Shown here piece after piece: positions 41,377-53,014 of a stretch of 64,000 nucleotides of DNA (positions are counted from its first letter, which is position 1; each line of letters starts with the position of its first letter). The position numbers and the translations under genes were made by a program. A model generated the notes under the pieces. That model did no database searches. It was not told the origin of the DNA and saw only the letters and a program-made list of their open reading frames with translations. The DNA is taken from NCBI GenBank assembly GCA_026874595.1, contig CM049312.1, positions 79,938,929-80,002,928 on the forward strand, given 5' to 3'. The stretch is from Sipunculus nudus. Its lineage: Eukaryota; Annelida; Sipuncula; Golfingiida; Sipunculidae.

Positions 41377-42104
41377 GGAGAAAATCATTATATTTGCATG
41401 CCATTACAGGCAACAAAACAAGCTCTCGGTTGATTTAATATTTCATTTAAATGAACATGAAAACAATTATATTTCCATTCTTTGTTGGGGCGATTTAACT
41501 GTTTGTGTGCATTTACATTTTCCTAACTTATGTATTGCTGTCCATACGCTTATATATTTTTGTAGCCTATGACATATATAAGTTAGGTACGCAGATATAT
41601 AAATAGACAAGGAGTGATTTATATCCGCATATCGATTTATGATAATTGGAATGTTTAACAAAAGGATTCTTAACCCAGGGTACGCTCCTCAACAACAGAT
41701 CATGGTATTATGCTTCTACCAGGATATTTCGTGTGAACGGCCGGTTACGCAATTGATTCATCTTTTATCAAATGTACTCAAATGTTTTGTTTTCTTTCTT
41801 GGAGTTGTATTATGCATACGTACCACTCGATTACGTGTATTGCCAAAAATATGTGGTCTTTGAGTGCCATCAAGAAATCTTTGGCTCACAATTATACCGA
41901 CTTTGGACACATGCTGAATTTTTCAAACAGCAACCTACCTGGTATAACTCAATTAAACGATTTACGATAGTGTACTTGTGGAGGCTTGTTATAGTTTTCA
42001 TGATTTTCATGATTAGTGTCCCCCATGATTCTGTGATCTGTTAGAATGTGACCTGGCATGAGGATTGGCTTTGACACACGAGTCAAAATACATAATTAAA
42101 TAGG

Positions 42105-42108
<4 letters not shown>

Positions 42109-42183
<75 letters not shown>
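42109..42183 (+). repeat. (TA)n microsatellite, unit A
   Basis: About 37 TA dinucleotides with one interruption; the equivalent tract in unit B is only about 14 units long. Confidence 0.95.
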
Positions 42184-42186
<3 letters not shown>

Positions 42187-42189
42187 TAT

Positions 42190-42440
42190 CCTCTGAAAAA
42201 ATGTGGTTATGGAAGACTGTCTGTTATGTATCTTTGAATCCACTGGTGTAGCGTAGCTAATAATCTGTCCCTTCTTCATTGAGAAAACCTTTAGTTGTTT
42301 AGCCCTTTTCAGTGCCCCCGATCCATCGTTGAAGCTACATTCTTCTAGCACTTCTTGTTCTGTTTCACTATCTGAATTATTATTACTGCTTGTCAGTTCG
42401 ATAAGGTCTCGCTCGAGAGTGTTAATTAATAATTTTGGCG
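42190..42440 (-). pseudogene. C-terminal ORF remnant with PCNA-box-like end, unit A
   Basis: The minus strand gives an open frame of about 80 codons: an acidic Asn/Ser-rich stretch, then K-R-A-K-Q-L-K-V-F-S-M-K-K-G and finally Q-S-S-I-T-T-F-F close to its end. Q-x-x-I-x-x-F-F is the classical PCNA-interacting (PIP) box. Pogo/Tigger-type transposases are among the proteins that end this way, so this may be the 3' end of such a transposon, but no catalytic domain is present to prove it. It runs into the (TA)n tract. Confidence 0.4.
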
Positions 42441-43658
42441 TGGTGGTCTTGTGATCATAAGAGCAAAAAGAAAGATAAAAGACCAGCAGTGGTTATTTTT
42501 TTTTCGTGACTTATTAATAAGGAATGACTAATTGTCATTTGTTAATTAACTGCATAATGATCAAGCACCGATGTACATAAGGTACATTGTGCATTATTAT
42601 GATGTCATCATTAATGTTGGAGAGTGAACAATAAATATAAGGAATGTATATATACTGTGATAATAAGTTTTTAAGACGATAGCATGAGAAAAATTTATAG
42701 AAGATACTCTGTATAAATTAAAGCTCAGAGGACATCATGGAAATAATTTTAAGTTGTCACTTGAGGGTAGTCTAAGCCTCAGGCATGCCTTAATCTATGA
42801 CATGTAAACATACACGTACATGTAGTTGTAAGATCTTGCCCGCGAAAATGCAATATATAGCTGACAATGTGTGGACAGGTGCATGTAAATAGAGTTCTTA
42901 CAGTTTGTTGAATAAGCAGGTTTGATCTAAAATTGACAACGCGCCCATTTAAAAGTAGTTTCTTAATTTTCAATGTAAGCCTGTGGAGTAGAAGTACCTT
43001 TGTTTGTTGCTTTGTCACCAAGTAAATTAACGCAAAAAGATATGGTTTTTTTGCGTAAGGGTAGGGCAAACATGGATGAAAAGTCAATAAATTTTGAGAT
43101 TATCAGGATCACCAAACATTTTTTAACCGCAACAATATAAACCTACCCTGCAGAGTGCAGATTTGGGGAAAATAATTATTAAACCAAATTAACATAAATA
43201 CAAGGAGGTGCATATGGATATATTGTGTCAATTTCAAGATGCTAATTCTATACGAATATCAAAATATAACAACACAATGTACCAAATCACCTGCTTTCTG
43301 ACATAATTAAAGTATATGCAACATTAAACACAGTTTCTTCAAACCGACGTTACGGTTTGCTGAAAACTGTGTTGCACATACAAATTGGAAAGATGAAAAG
43401 ATGAAAGGTTATATCCATCCCGCTACATTTTGTTCCAGTCTGATGAGAGTAATCAAGGCAGATCGACCATGCAAGAAGGGCCTTTTCTATTGCTTCGATG
43501 TCTTTACATTAGGTGAACTAAGAAAAAATAATTGACATAATAAGTTTTGGCAGAATTCAAGCAAAAGTTGAAATTAATATACGAAAAAGTATGTCCCGAT
43601 ATGTAAACATTCATTCCGTGAATGTGATTTTACGTCAAACGGTGATAGGCCGCGACAT

Positions 43659-44655
43659 CCCCCCCCCCCCCCCCCCCGCATACGACGGCACACCAGTCTT
43701 AATAGATATGCATAAGCCCGCCAAATTTGAACCGAGGGCTAGGGCCCGCCTCGTGCAGTCAGTCGGCAGCATTCAGCCCAGCAAAACAGGAGCTTGCCCA
43801 CCCGCCCTACTCCCCCGCTGTGATCATTTATCTGTCCATGTGATAACTAACTTGGTGGTCACTATTCTGACTCTCTGGGTGTATGCCTGCCTTGGTTTTA
43901 TTAGCATGTATAATCAATTTGAGGCTCCACTGTGCTCGTAACAATAATGAATATTAATAATTAAAAGGTCTGAAGGATATGATGAATCGCTTAGCTAATG
44001 TCTAGAGCATATGTTGTACTCGGCCTAAGGTTGTTATACCTTATAATCTACCTATGTTTCACATGCAGATATACTTGTAATAATGAGATGCCCTTAGCGT
44101 AAAACGTCCCTGCAGTTGAATCCTAGCAGGTATCACATTCTATAACACTGCTCTCATTGAATGGACACTCACACTCTTGTATATGTATGCTATTATCAAT
44201 GTTAAATGCCACTTCAGTATTTATATGTATAAACACGTGAATTACTCTGGAGAGATTAATACTTTAATACACACGCTTCCCTCCCTTTCTCGGGAAGATC
44301 TTTATCTTGTGTCATGCATCGCGCTCGATAAGAGGATTGGCTTAATACTTATTAAGCAATGTACTGCATGCATTTGCGTTCATATACAGCATCAAGTGGC
44401 ATAATATTACATACACAATGCATTGCAACAGGTCTCCCGAGGGTACGTAGAATTTGGTTGTATTCTAATTTGTAGTTAATCAGAGCACTACAGCTGCTGC
44501 TGATGAGCGGGGGTTTTCTAATAAGAAACGTTAGATGTGTTAGATATTGTCTGATCGATGATGGGTAGCCTGAGCGCTACGGATGTGTATTGAATAATCC
44601 CTTATTTCCCAAACATACTACTGACTTGCTTAAAACTCGGTGAACAGTTGGAGGT
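43659..44655. other. Unique spacer between units A and B
   Basis: Starts with about 19 C and then about 1 kb not matched elsewhere in the window. Contains an open but unrecognised frame (43678-43941) in a GC-richer patch. It is absent from the junction between the older unit and unit A, so it looks inserted. Confidence 0.5.
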
Positions 44656-46849
44656 GTAAAATTTAATTGATGGAGAAACCATGAACCAAATTGTGCAATA
44701 CTGGGAGTATGGTTACAATATAACGCAAAAGAAGAGCACCGAAAATGGTGCATAATACGCATAATACGCTCGTTGCGTATCTGGTGACCTCTGACCTCAT
44801 TAAATATGCGTGGATATTGCTGGGAATAAGAAACGTTATTGGCAAATATGTTTAACGAGTTTCATTAAAATTCATTAGCTTTTTGGTAAGTCATCATGGT
44901 GCCACCAAAGTCTGGTTACTTCTGGTCTCAATAAATATGCGTTGATAATGCTGGAAATCGATAGTAGGCGAGATATTATATTGATTAATACTTCTGTTCA
45001 GTTTGGCCATTTATCGTATTCCTCGTTAGTTACCGCGGTGCTTCCAGGGGCGTATAAAAAGTGAAGCTCTAGGAAAAAATAGACGCGAACAACCTTGATC
45101 TATGATTAATAAACACTTCAAGTTCCAAATCAAGCCATGGACCTCTTACTGAGAAACTGTTGCTGAATTTGGGATTCTAGAACACAAAATATTTATTCAT
45201 GGATGTGTTTTTCTTATTTTTACTGTTTTCTGTTACAGAACTAAATTTCATGTCACATATTTAAACATATTGTAGCATTTGGTTTGGTGATACCCGCGGA
45301 GCATTTGCCCACTTTGTGCTTTCCAATAATGTACCAAGCTTGTTGTTGTGTTACAGAACGAGCGTCGAGGTCGCCAGGAAGGACTGAACAGCGGTCTTCT
45401 TTCTCAGACTGAACAGCAGCAACGATAGCATTGGTTTAATATATATTATCCGCAGGTCTGCCGCATTGGTTATATACCAATTTTTGAAACATTTTGTTTA
45501 TATAACTCAGAGATGATATTTAAGAAAAACAATAAGCATATAACCACTTTGGCTTAACTAACACAAGAGTTTGTGAGAAGAATGACCGATTACCACTCTG
45601 CAACAGCATGTGTCCTTGACAGTGGCTGATCAGATTTACTAAAAGGCTACTAATCTTTTAACGAATCCATTTAAGAGATATGTGCAATAATCCTGGCGAA
45701 CATGCTCATTCAATTTTGTTTCATTGTGGCGTGCTGATAGTAAATGTCTAATTGAAATACATATTCTACCACCGGAACATACTGAGATGTGACAGTGCAA
45801 AAAGTTTGTATGCATTTTTCTGTTATTTCAATATATACTTAAACACTCATACAATTGGGAAAATTATAGATAGCTGCGAAGCATATATCAGATCAGGTAC
45901 TGATAGAATTAACGTATATGCAGTATCTAGTGCAATTTCATCAGATTGTCGCTGAACAAGGACCCCACGGGTGACTGTGCACAGCTAAAGTTGACCCTAA
46001 AGATAAAAACCTAAAATAATATCAAATGGATATACAGTCTGAGAGGAAGACGTAATATAGGCCATGGTTAGTTGATATGATTGGTTTGTATTGATGAGTA
46101 AGAAATTGTTGATCTGACCTTGTGTGTGTTTCCAAATGTTGGAACTGAAGCATCTGAGAAGTTTGTAAACATAAGATCCAAACTATTACCATGATCATTG
46201 GTAGGCTTTTTGATACATTGTTGATAGTTCAGCAGTTTACTTAATTGTTCAATTGGATCCTGTTATTTTTATTATACCATTTTTGTTCAGTTTTATCTGA
46301 TGTATACAGTTGCAATGTAACTAACGTCCCACGCCAACAAGAACAAGACTTGATATGTGGGATGGTCGAAGGGGGGGGGGGTGATGGGAATTACAACATT
46401 TCTATATATGCATACAGGATATGAAACAATTCATCAGTGCCTACATGAAAAATAGTTGATTAACAACTATTGAATATTTAAAAATAGACAGGGAGACTGG
46501 TAGACAAGCAAAGCTGATCGCTTTATCTCCCATTCTAATGAGACAGGAACACAATATATGATGTTTCAATTTTTTTATTAAACTAATCTTCCATATCCAA
46601 TATATTTTATACTCTTGCAATAAAACTAATGTCAACAGTGCAGACGATTGGGAGGGGGGGTGGGGGTGGTGGTGGAGTTACAACGACTCCGCTATGTATC
46701 CAGGGTAGGACGTTTAATTCAGCAGTGCTGAATATAGAATATTTAAAAAAAATAACGAACAAATATTTGCATTAAATCCTCTTTTTTATTACATCTTTTT
46801 ATCAAATTTATAAATGTTAGACATTTGCAGTATAAAATATATATCCTCT

Positions 46850-47565
46850 GATAAAAAATTCAATAAGTAGCAAATGTTTTTAGTTTTCTATTTTTTTATT
46901 ATTTTTTTTGTGTTGATGCAGTGAAAATTTATATACATTTAATTACAGGAAAAAATGTGTCAAAACAAAAGTTGGGCAAAGTTTAAGATATTGATTTTAT
47001 GCTATTAACTTAAGAAAGTTACAAAAGTATGATCGGAATTCGGATATGCAAGTGAATTTTGATTAAATAAAGTTAAATACTTGGAAAAACGTCTCAAACT
47101 TTAACATTTATTGTGTTAAGTGAGTAAAAAGCATTCCTCATTTTTTACAAAGTGCATTATGTTTAACCAATAACTTAAAAAAAATTACGTAATGCTTCCC
47201 TAATTTTAGTCCTGTATAGGAAATATACAGGAAATTATTTATGGTAAATATAAAGAAAAACATACGTGGTTTGATATTATGCAGTCCTGATGTGTGATAA
47301 TAGGTTTTTAATGGAAAATTGAAGTTTTTCCTTAATTTCTCGAAGGAAAGAAGTGACAGTGACCCAGTTTTCGGGTTGGTAGGATATTTTGGGGACACCT
47401 AACAGTATACCGTATTCGTAGGTCAAACGGTTTCTAAATTTCCCAGTTGAACGGACGGAAGGACAGACAGACGGACGGACGACGGACAAATGAACATAAC
47501 TGTAGAATTGATCACCAAATATAGATCACAGTAGTGCCATTTCAGATATCACGAATGATTCTGAA
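46850..47565 (+). mobile_element. Dispersed ACGG element in unit B
   Basis: Copy of the 37380-38085 element: core, then ACGGACGGAAGGACAG-type tract (about 47450-47480), then the hairpin with one mismatch (ACATAACTGT...ACAGTAGTG, 47495-47535). Confidence 0.6.
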
Positions 47566-47793
47566 AGGATATATTTCTTTATATCTAATTTTTAGAGTGT
47601 GTGCTTTGTGATCAGGACCAAGGGCCTCATCTGCCATTCAGAAAACAAATACAAATGCAAAAACAAAGAGAAATCGAAGGTGGCGCCAACATTCTTCAGC
47701 AGCGGTTAACTGGACTAAAATCTACTAGAACTGCAAATTCCTGACGATCCACCAAGGCATTCGTCGAATAAAATTGCTTTTTGTGTGTAATTA

Positions 47794-48018
47794 GTGACAA
47801 GAGTCTTTTGGAACACTCAAATATGGTTCTTCTCTAACTCGGATAATGTAGGTCACAGAAACCTGATTTCATGTCTTTTAGTTGATACTACCTGTGCTGA
47901 AGTGATATTTCAGCTACCTGATTCTGTTATAGTTTGCGCATTGTTTAAGGGTAGAAAAATCATAACCAAGCAACATACAAGTATTGGTCATGCTCAGGTG
48001 ACTAGCATGATATTATAG
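47794..48018 (+). pseudogene. Short conserved ORF of unknown function, unit B
   Basis: Counterpart of the ORF at 38363. Shares L-I-S-C-L-L-x-D-T-T-C-A-E and Q-L-P-D-S-V-I but the upstream frame differs and a five-residue difference appears near the end. Function unknown. Confidence 0.2.
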
Positions 48019-48988
48019 CCTAACATTAATAAAAAAAAAGTTAAATATGTTAAACCAAATTTAGTTAATTTCAGATATGAACTTGGCCTTCAAAGTCGAC
48101 TGGGCTCTTCTGAAGGGATGTGTCATGCACAGGTGAATACTATAAACCCAGTCAGTACTCGCCTCAAGACGTTGTACAAGAGAAAAAAAAAAAGATTTCT
48201 GAAGAAACTAATGATAATTTTGTTCCAACTTCGCATCCTGACTTAGGGGTATATGTAAAATAGAATAATTATGTCTAAACATGAGTCATTCCCCGAAACT
48301 GAGGGGAAAAATATTGTCGTAGACTAAAATGAAAGAACACGGTAAAGGTTATCAGTTTTTATATTCCTACGAGAAACAGCCTGAACAAAATTAGCATGTG
48401 TATCACAAAGGAACAAAAAATTTGAAAAAAATATGGGGTTTTCAAGCTTATACTTGGTAGATTTAAACTTAAAGATCAATGTCAGGGTCACCAGTTTGAA
48501 GCTCATCAGAGGTAATATTGACAATAATTTGCGGAAACAGTTTGAGGAAAAATATGCAATACCGTAAATACTTAGTAATCCGAAAGAAAAATGAAATATC
48601 CGGCCAAAAAAATATTAGTGGCACCATCAGTTTTTTGAAAATGATGCAACTAGTCATGACCAATAAATATGCAAGGTTTCATGACACTAGATGAAACCAG
48701 AGCTGAGAAATTGATATCATTGCTAGCATTTGGAAGTCTAAGAAACAGCGAAATGATGCATAAAAATGACCCCAGATAGGTAGTCTCGAGCAGCTGATGA
48801 AACTGGCCAGGATCAATACGCATGTCGGGTATACAGTGATGGTAATTGGTGCTGGAATGGTGTTTCTAAATAAATGAAGAACCGTATCACCACTATTTAC
48901 TCCCACAAGTTTTATCTTGTGGATTATCAAGGGATAATTTCGAACCACCGTGGTTATGAGATTTGTTCACTGAGCAAGCATCCTGTCC

Positions 48989-48996
48989 CTATAAAC
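48989..48996 (+). promoter_or_regulatory. Degenerate TATA box, LRR gene unit B
   Basis: TATAAACG at the position of unit A's TATAAAAG, 81 bases before the ATG at 49077. Confidence 0.4.
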
Positions 48997-49076
48997 GTCT
49001 GGCATCATTGATGGTTGTACATTGTTGCTTGTACAGTATATAGCAGTGCTCCGCCGCAGTGTTACTGTAATATATA

Positions 49077-50729
49077 ATGTATAGAACAGCCCATCATCAA
49101 CTAATGTTCCTTCTATTTACAGGATCTGGAATCTGGTGCTGTCATACTGGTTGCACCTGTACAAAATATGAATGGAACTGCTCTGGTTTGGTCTGAATGA
49201 GATCCCGCAGAATATTCCAGCGAGTGTTCGTCGGTTAAATCTACCTGACAACAATATCACGAACGTAATATATTCAGGAAAACAAAACCGGGAAATAGTC
49301 ACGCTGAACCTTAAATATAATAACCTGAAAAGCCTGGACGGAATGGCCAATGCATTTCCAAACGTAAAAGACTTGAGTATCGAAGGAAACAACCTTACCT
49401 TTGATGACAGACACATAGGCAATCCATTATTTAAAGTGACAGTATTGAACATAGCTCATAATTCAATAAGATCACTAAAACAGGTAAAAGAATTGTTTCC
49501 AAATACCAAAAACCTTCGTTTATCAAACACGACGGTTTCAGATGAAACCCTCAAAGAGTTCGCTAAGTATAATGGATCGTTCCAAGAGATGGAAGAACTG
49601 TACTTAGATAATAACAATTTAATATCACTGACGTTTATTCCATCTCTCTTTCTCTCTGTAAAGAATCTATACATTAACTAAAACAAGTTGAAAAGTTTCA
49701 TCGAAACAGAAATGATAGTGATGATCAAACTAGAGGGCCTTTACTTGAGTCACAATATTATCCAGCAGTCATCTAATAGCCCAAGTACTATTCCTGGGTT
49801 TCGAGATACTAACTTTATTGACAGTAACTCAAAGCTCATGGTACCAAACTTGAAATGGTTGGATTTATCGTGGAATCAGCTTCACACCATCCCAACGTTA
49901 GATATATGTTCAGCTGGAGATTTGTTTTTTGTTAAGTTCTAGACTCCGGACACTCCTTCTCAGCCATAACTATATTAGTGAGCTTAAGTATGAGTTCCAT
50001 GCTCTTCAAACTTTAAAATATCTGGATGTAACCCAAAACCTTATAAAAAGAGTTACTTTTCATGTATTTAAACGATTAAAGGCCTTGGAGTTTATGCATT
50101 TATCTGGAAACAGATCAATTGCTTTACTTGTTGTCCAGGATATTCCAGGTACCTTGAAATGGATTAGCATGAAAGGAATAAACCCATGTCTCCTGCCCAC
50201 TATTCCAGGTGAACCGCCCGTCCGGGAAAGAAGATATGACTGAACTTGCAACCCAAATATCACGTCTGTAAACAACAAGACGGATCCCTTACTTTGGCTT
50301 TCTTCTGATTTACATATCGGGACACTAACCAAAACATCTGCCATTTTCATGACATTGAGTCCTGACCTCGATGTTTATATTCCACTGGAACGTGATGGAA
50401 GTCTTATACTTGAGCAGGATGAACAGTGTTTTCTTATCAAAGAGCTTAAGAGCACGGTAATACAAGTGAATTGTTCTGTTGGAGAAAAAGAAGCTTTAGT
50501 ACAAACAAGGAATACACTATTTTATAAACTGACTCTTGAACCAGCTGGGATGTCCAAAGTAGGTACCAGTCCGTTTTGCACATATAAAAAGCAAACTACA
50601 GGGAGAGACTTGCCAAATGGCTACGGAACGACTGAGGAAAAAATAAGTAAATTGAAAATTTTGCGATCATTGGCACCTGTGATTGTATTAGCTGTTCTGC
50701 TGATTGTAATGTGTATATTATTCAAATAA
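49077..50729 (+). pseudogene. LRR membrane protein pseudogene, unit B
   Basis: Better preserved copy. After the ATG at 49077 (or 49104), a short hydrophobic leader runs into an N-terminal cap (C-C-H-T-G-C-T-C-T...W-N-C-S-G), then about eleven LRRs, a C-terminal cap, a stalk rich in charged residues and a C-terminal helix (A-P-V-I-V-L-A-V-L-L-I-V-M-C-I-L-F) ending at TAA 50727-50729. Lesions: a one-base deletion near 49187, TAA at 49679, a frame change around 49940, and TGA at 50241 where A has Cys. It looks like a type I surface LRR receptor without an intracellular signalling domain. Ligand and function are unknown. Confidence 0.82.
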
Positions 50730-51474
50730 TTGACAAGCATTTCATCTTTTCTTTTCATCAAAGTTGCAAGAGAAAATCATAATATTTGCCCGCCATTCAA
50801 CGCACCAAAAGAAGCACTGGGTTGAATTAATATTTCATTTACATGAACATAAAAAGAATTATATTTTCATTCTTTGTCGAGGCGATTTAACTGTTTGTGT
50901 GCATTTACATTTTTCTAACTTATGTATTGCTGTCCATACGCTTATATATTTTGTAGCCTATGACATATATAAGTTAGGTACGCAGATATATAAATAGACA
51001 AGGAGTGATTTCTATCCGCATATCGATTTATGATAATCCAAATGTTTAACATACGCTCCTCAACAACAGATCATGGTATTATGCTTCTACCAGGAGACAA
51101 TATATTTCGTGTGAACGGCCGGTTACGAAATTGATTAATTTTTATCAAATGTACTCAAATGTTTTGTTTTCTTTATTGGAGTTGTCTTACGTACCACTCG
51201 ATAACATGTATTGCCGAAAATATGTGATCTTGGAATACCATCAATAAATCTTTGGCTCACAAATATACCGACTTTGGACACATGCTGAATTTTCAAACAG
51301 CAACCTACATGGTATAACTCAATTCAACGATTTACGATAGTGTACTTGTGGAGGCTCGTTATAGTTTTCCTGATTTTCATGATTAAGGTCCATCATGGTT
51401 CTCTGATCAGCTAGAATGTGACCTGGCATGAGGATTGGCTTTGACACACGAGTCAAAATACATAATTAAATAGG

Positions 51475-51502
51475 TTTATATATATATATATATATATATA
51501 TA
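51475..51502 (+). repeat. (TA)n microsatellite, unit B
   Basis: About 14 TA units, the counterpart of the longer tract at 42109. Confidence 0.9.
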
Positions 51503-51509
51503 ATGTACA

Positions 51510-51760
51510 ATCTGTACATCCTCTGAGAGAATGTGGTTATGGAAGACTGTCTGTTATGTATCTTTGAATCCACTGGTGTAGCGTAGCTAAATTCAGTCCT
51601 TTCTTCATTGAGAAAAACTTTAGTTGTTTAGCCCGTTTAAGTGCCTCCGATCCATCGTTGATGCTACATTCTTACATTCTTCTAGTCCTTCTTGTTCTGT
51701 TTAACCATCTGAATTATCATTTCTGTTTGTCGGTTCGATAAAGCCTCGCTCGAGGGTGTT
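51510..51760 (-). pseudogene. C-terminal ORF remnant, unit B
   Basis: Counterpart of 42190-42440. It has an 8-base insertion (GAATGTAA repeated) that shifts frame and a substitution that changes the final F-F of the PIP-like motif to F-S, so the motif is lost here. Confidence 0.4.
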
Positions 51761-53014
51761 AATCATACAATTTGGGCTTGGTGGTCTTGTGATCATACGA
51801 GCACAAAGAAAGATAAAAGACCAGCAGTTGTTACCTTGTTTTGTGACTTATTTATAAGGAATTACTAATTGTCATTTGTTAATTAACTGCATAATGATCA
51901 AGCACCGATGCACACAAGGTACCTTTTGCATAATAATGATGTCATCATTAATGTTGGAGAGATAAAAATATTATAAATAGGATTGTATATAGAAATCATA
52001 TGCTGTTATAACAAGTGTTTATGACGATAGCATGAGGAAAATTAATAGAAGATACGTTGTATAAATTGAGCTCCGAGGACATCACGACAACAATTTTAAG
52101 TTGTCACTCGAGGGTAGTCTAAGTCTAAGGCATGCTTTAGTCTTAGACATGTTATAATACACGTACATGTCGTTGAAAGTTCTTGCCCGCGAAAATTCAA
52201 TATATAGCTGCCAATAAGAGGCCAGGTGCATGTAAATATAGTTCTTACAGTTTGTTGAATAAGCAGGTTTTATTTAAAATTGACAACGCTCCAATTTTAA
52301 AGTAGGTTAATAATTTTCGATTTAAGCCTGTGGAGAAGAAGTACCTTCAGCCTCTGCTTGTTGCTTAGTCACCAAGTAAATTAACGCAAAAAGATATGTC
52401 TTAATTTTTTGCGTAAGGGTAGGGAAAAAAATGTATGAAAAGCCAAAAAAATTTGGAGATAATCAGGATCACTAAACATTTTTTAACTACAACAATGTAA
52501 ACATACCCTCCAGAGTGGAGATTTGGGAAAAAATAATTATTAAACCATATTAAAATAAATACCTTGAGGTACATATGGATATATTGTGTCAATTTCAAGA
52601 TGCTATACGAATATCAAAATAAGATAACACAATGTACCAAATCACCTGCTTTCTGATATAATTAAGTATATGCAATATTAAACACAGTTTCTTCAAACCG
52701 ACGTTACGGTTTACTGAAAACTGTGTTGCACATACAAATTGGAAAGATGAAAAGATGAAAGGTTATACCCATCCCGCTACATTTTGTGCCAATCTGATGA
52801 GAGTAACCATGGCAGATCGACCATGCAAGAAGGGCCTTTTCTATTGCTTCGATTTCTTTACATTACCTGAACTAAGCAAAAATAATTGACATAATAAGTT
52901 TTGGCAGTATTCAAGTAAAACAGGAAATGAATATACGAAAAAGTATGTCCCGATATTTAAACATTCATTCCGTGAATGTGAGTTTACGCCAAACGGTGAT
53001 AGACCGCGACATCA

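Larger units (their letters stand above)
35440..43660 (+). repeat. Segmental duplication, unit A
   Basis: Collinear with unit B through about 8.2 kb; matching points give offsets of about 9.23 kb (35443/44671), 9.48 kb (35880/45355), 9.46 kb (37850/47307), 9.28 kb (39798/49077) and 9.36 kb (43587/52944). Offsets change because of small insertions and deletions. Order within the unit: repeat block, reverse ACGG element, short ORF, TATA-like box, LRR pseudogene, (TA)n, short reverse ORF, distal block. The match stops at a run of C at 43659. Confidence 0.85.
44655..53014 (+). repeat. Segmental duplication, unit B
   Basis: Diverged copy of unit A in the same orientation and order. The right end of similarity is the block G-T-G-A-T-A-G-A-C-C-G-C-G-A-C-A-T at about 53000, equivalent to 43645-43660. 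Both copies carry private insertions and deletions, so this is an old duplication, not an assembly artefact. Confidence 0.85.

Noticed and set aside
42013-42351. Ile-Tyr repeat protein
   Set aside because: The Ile-Tyr part is the (TA)n tract; only the C-terminal remnant beyond it was kept.
43591-43941. Proline-rich ORF
   Set aside because: The proline run is the C homopolymer; the remainder has no recognisable domain.
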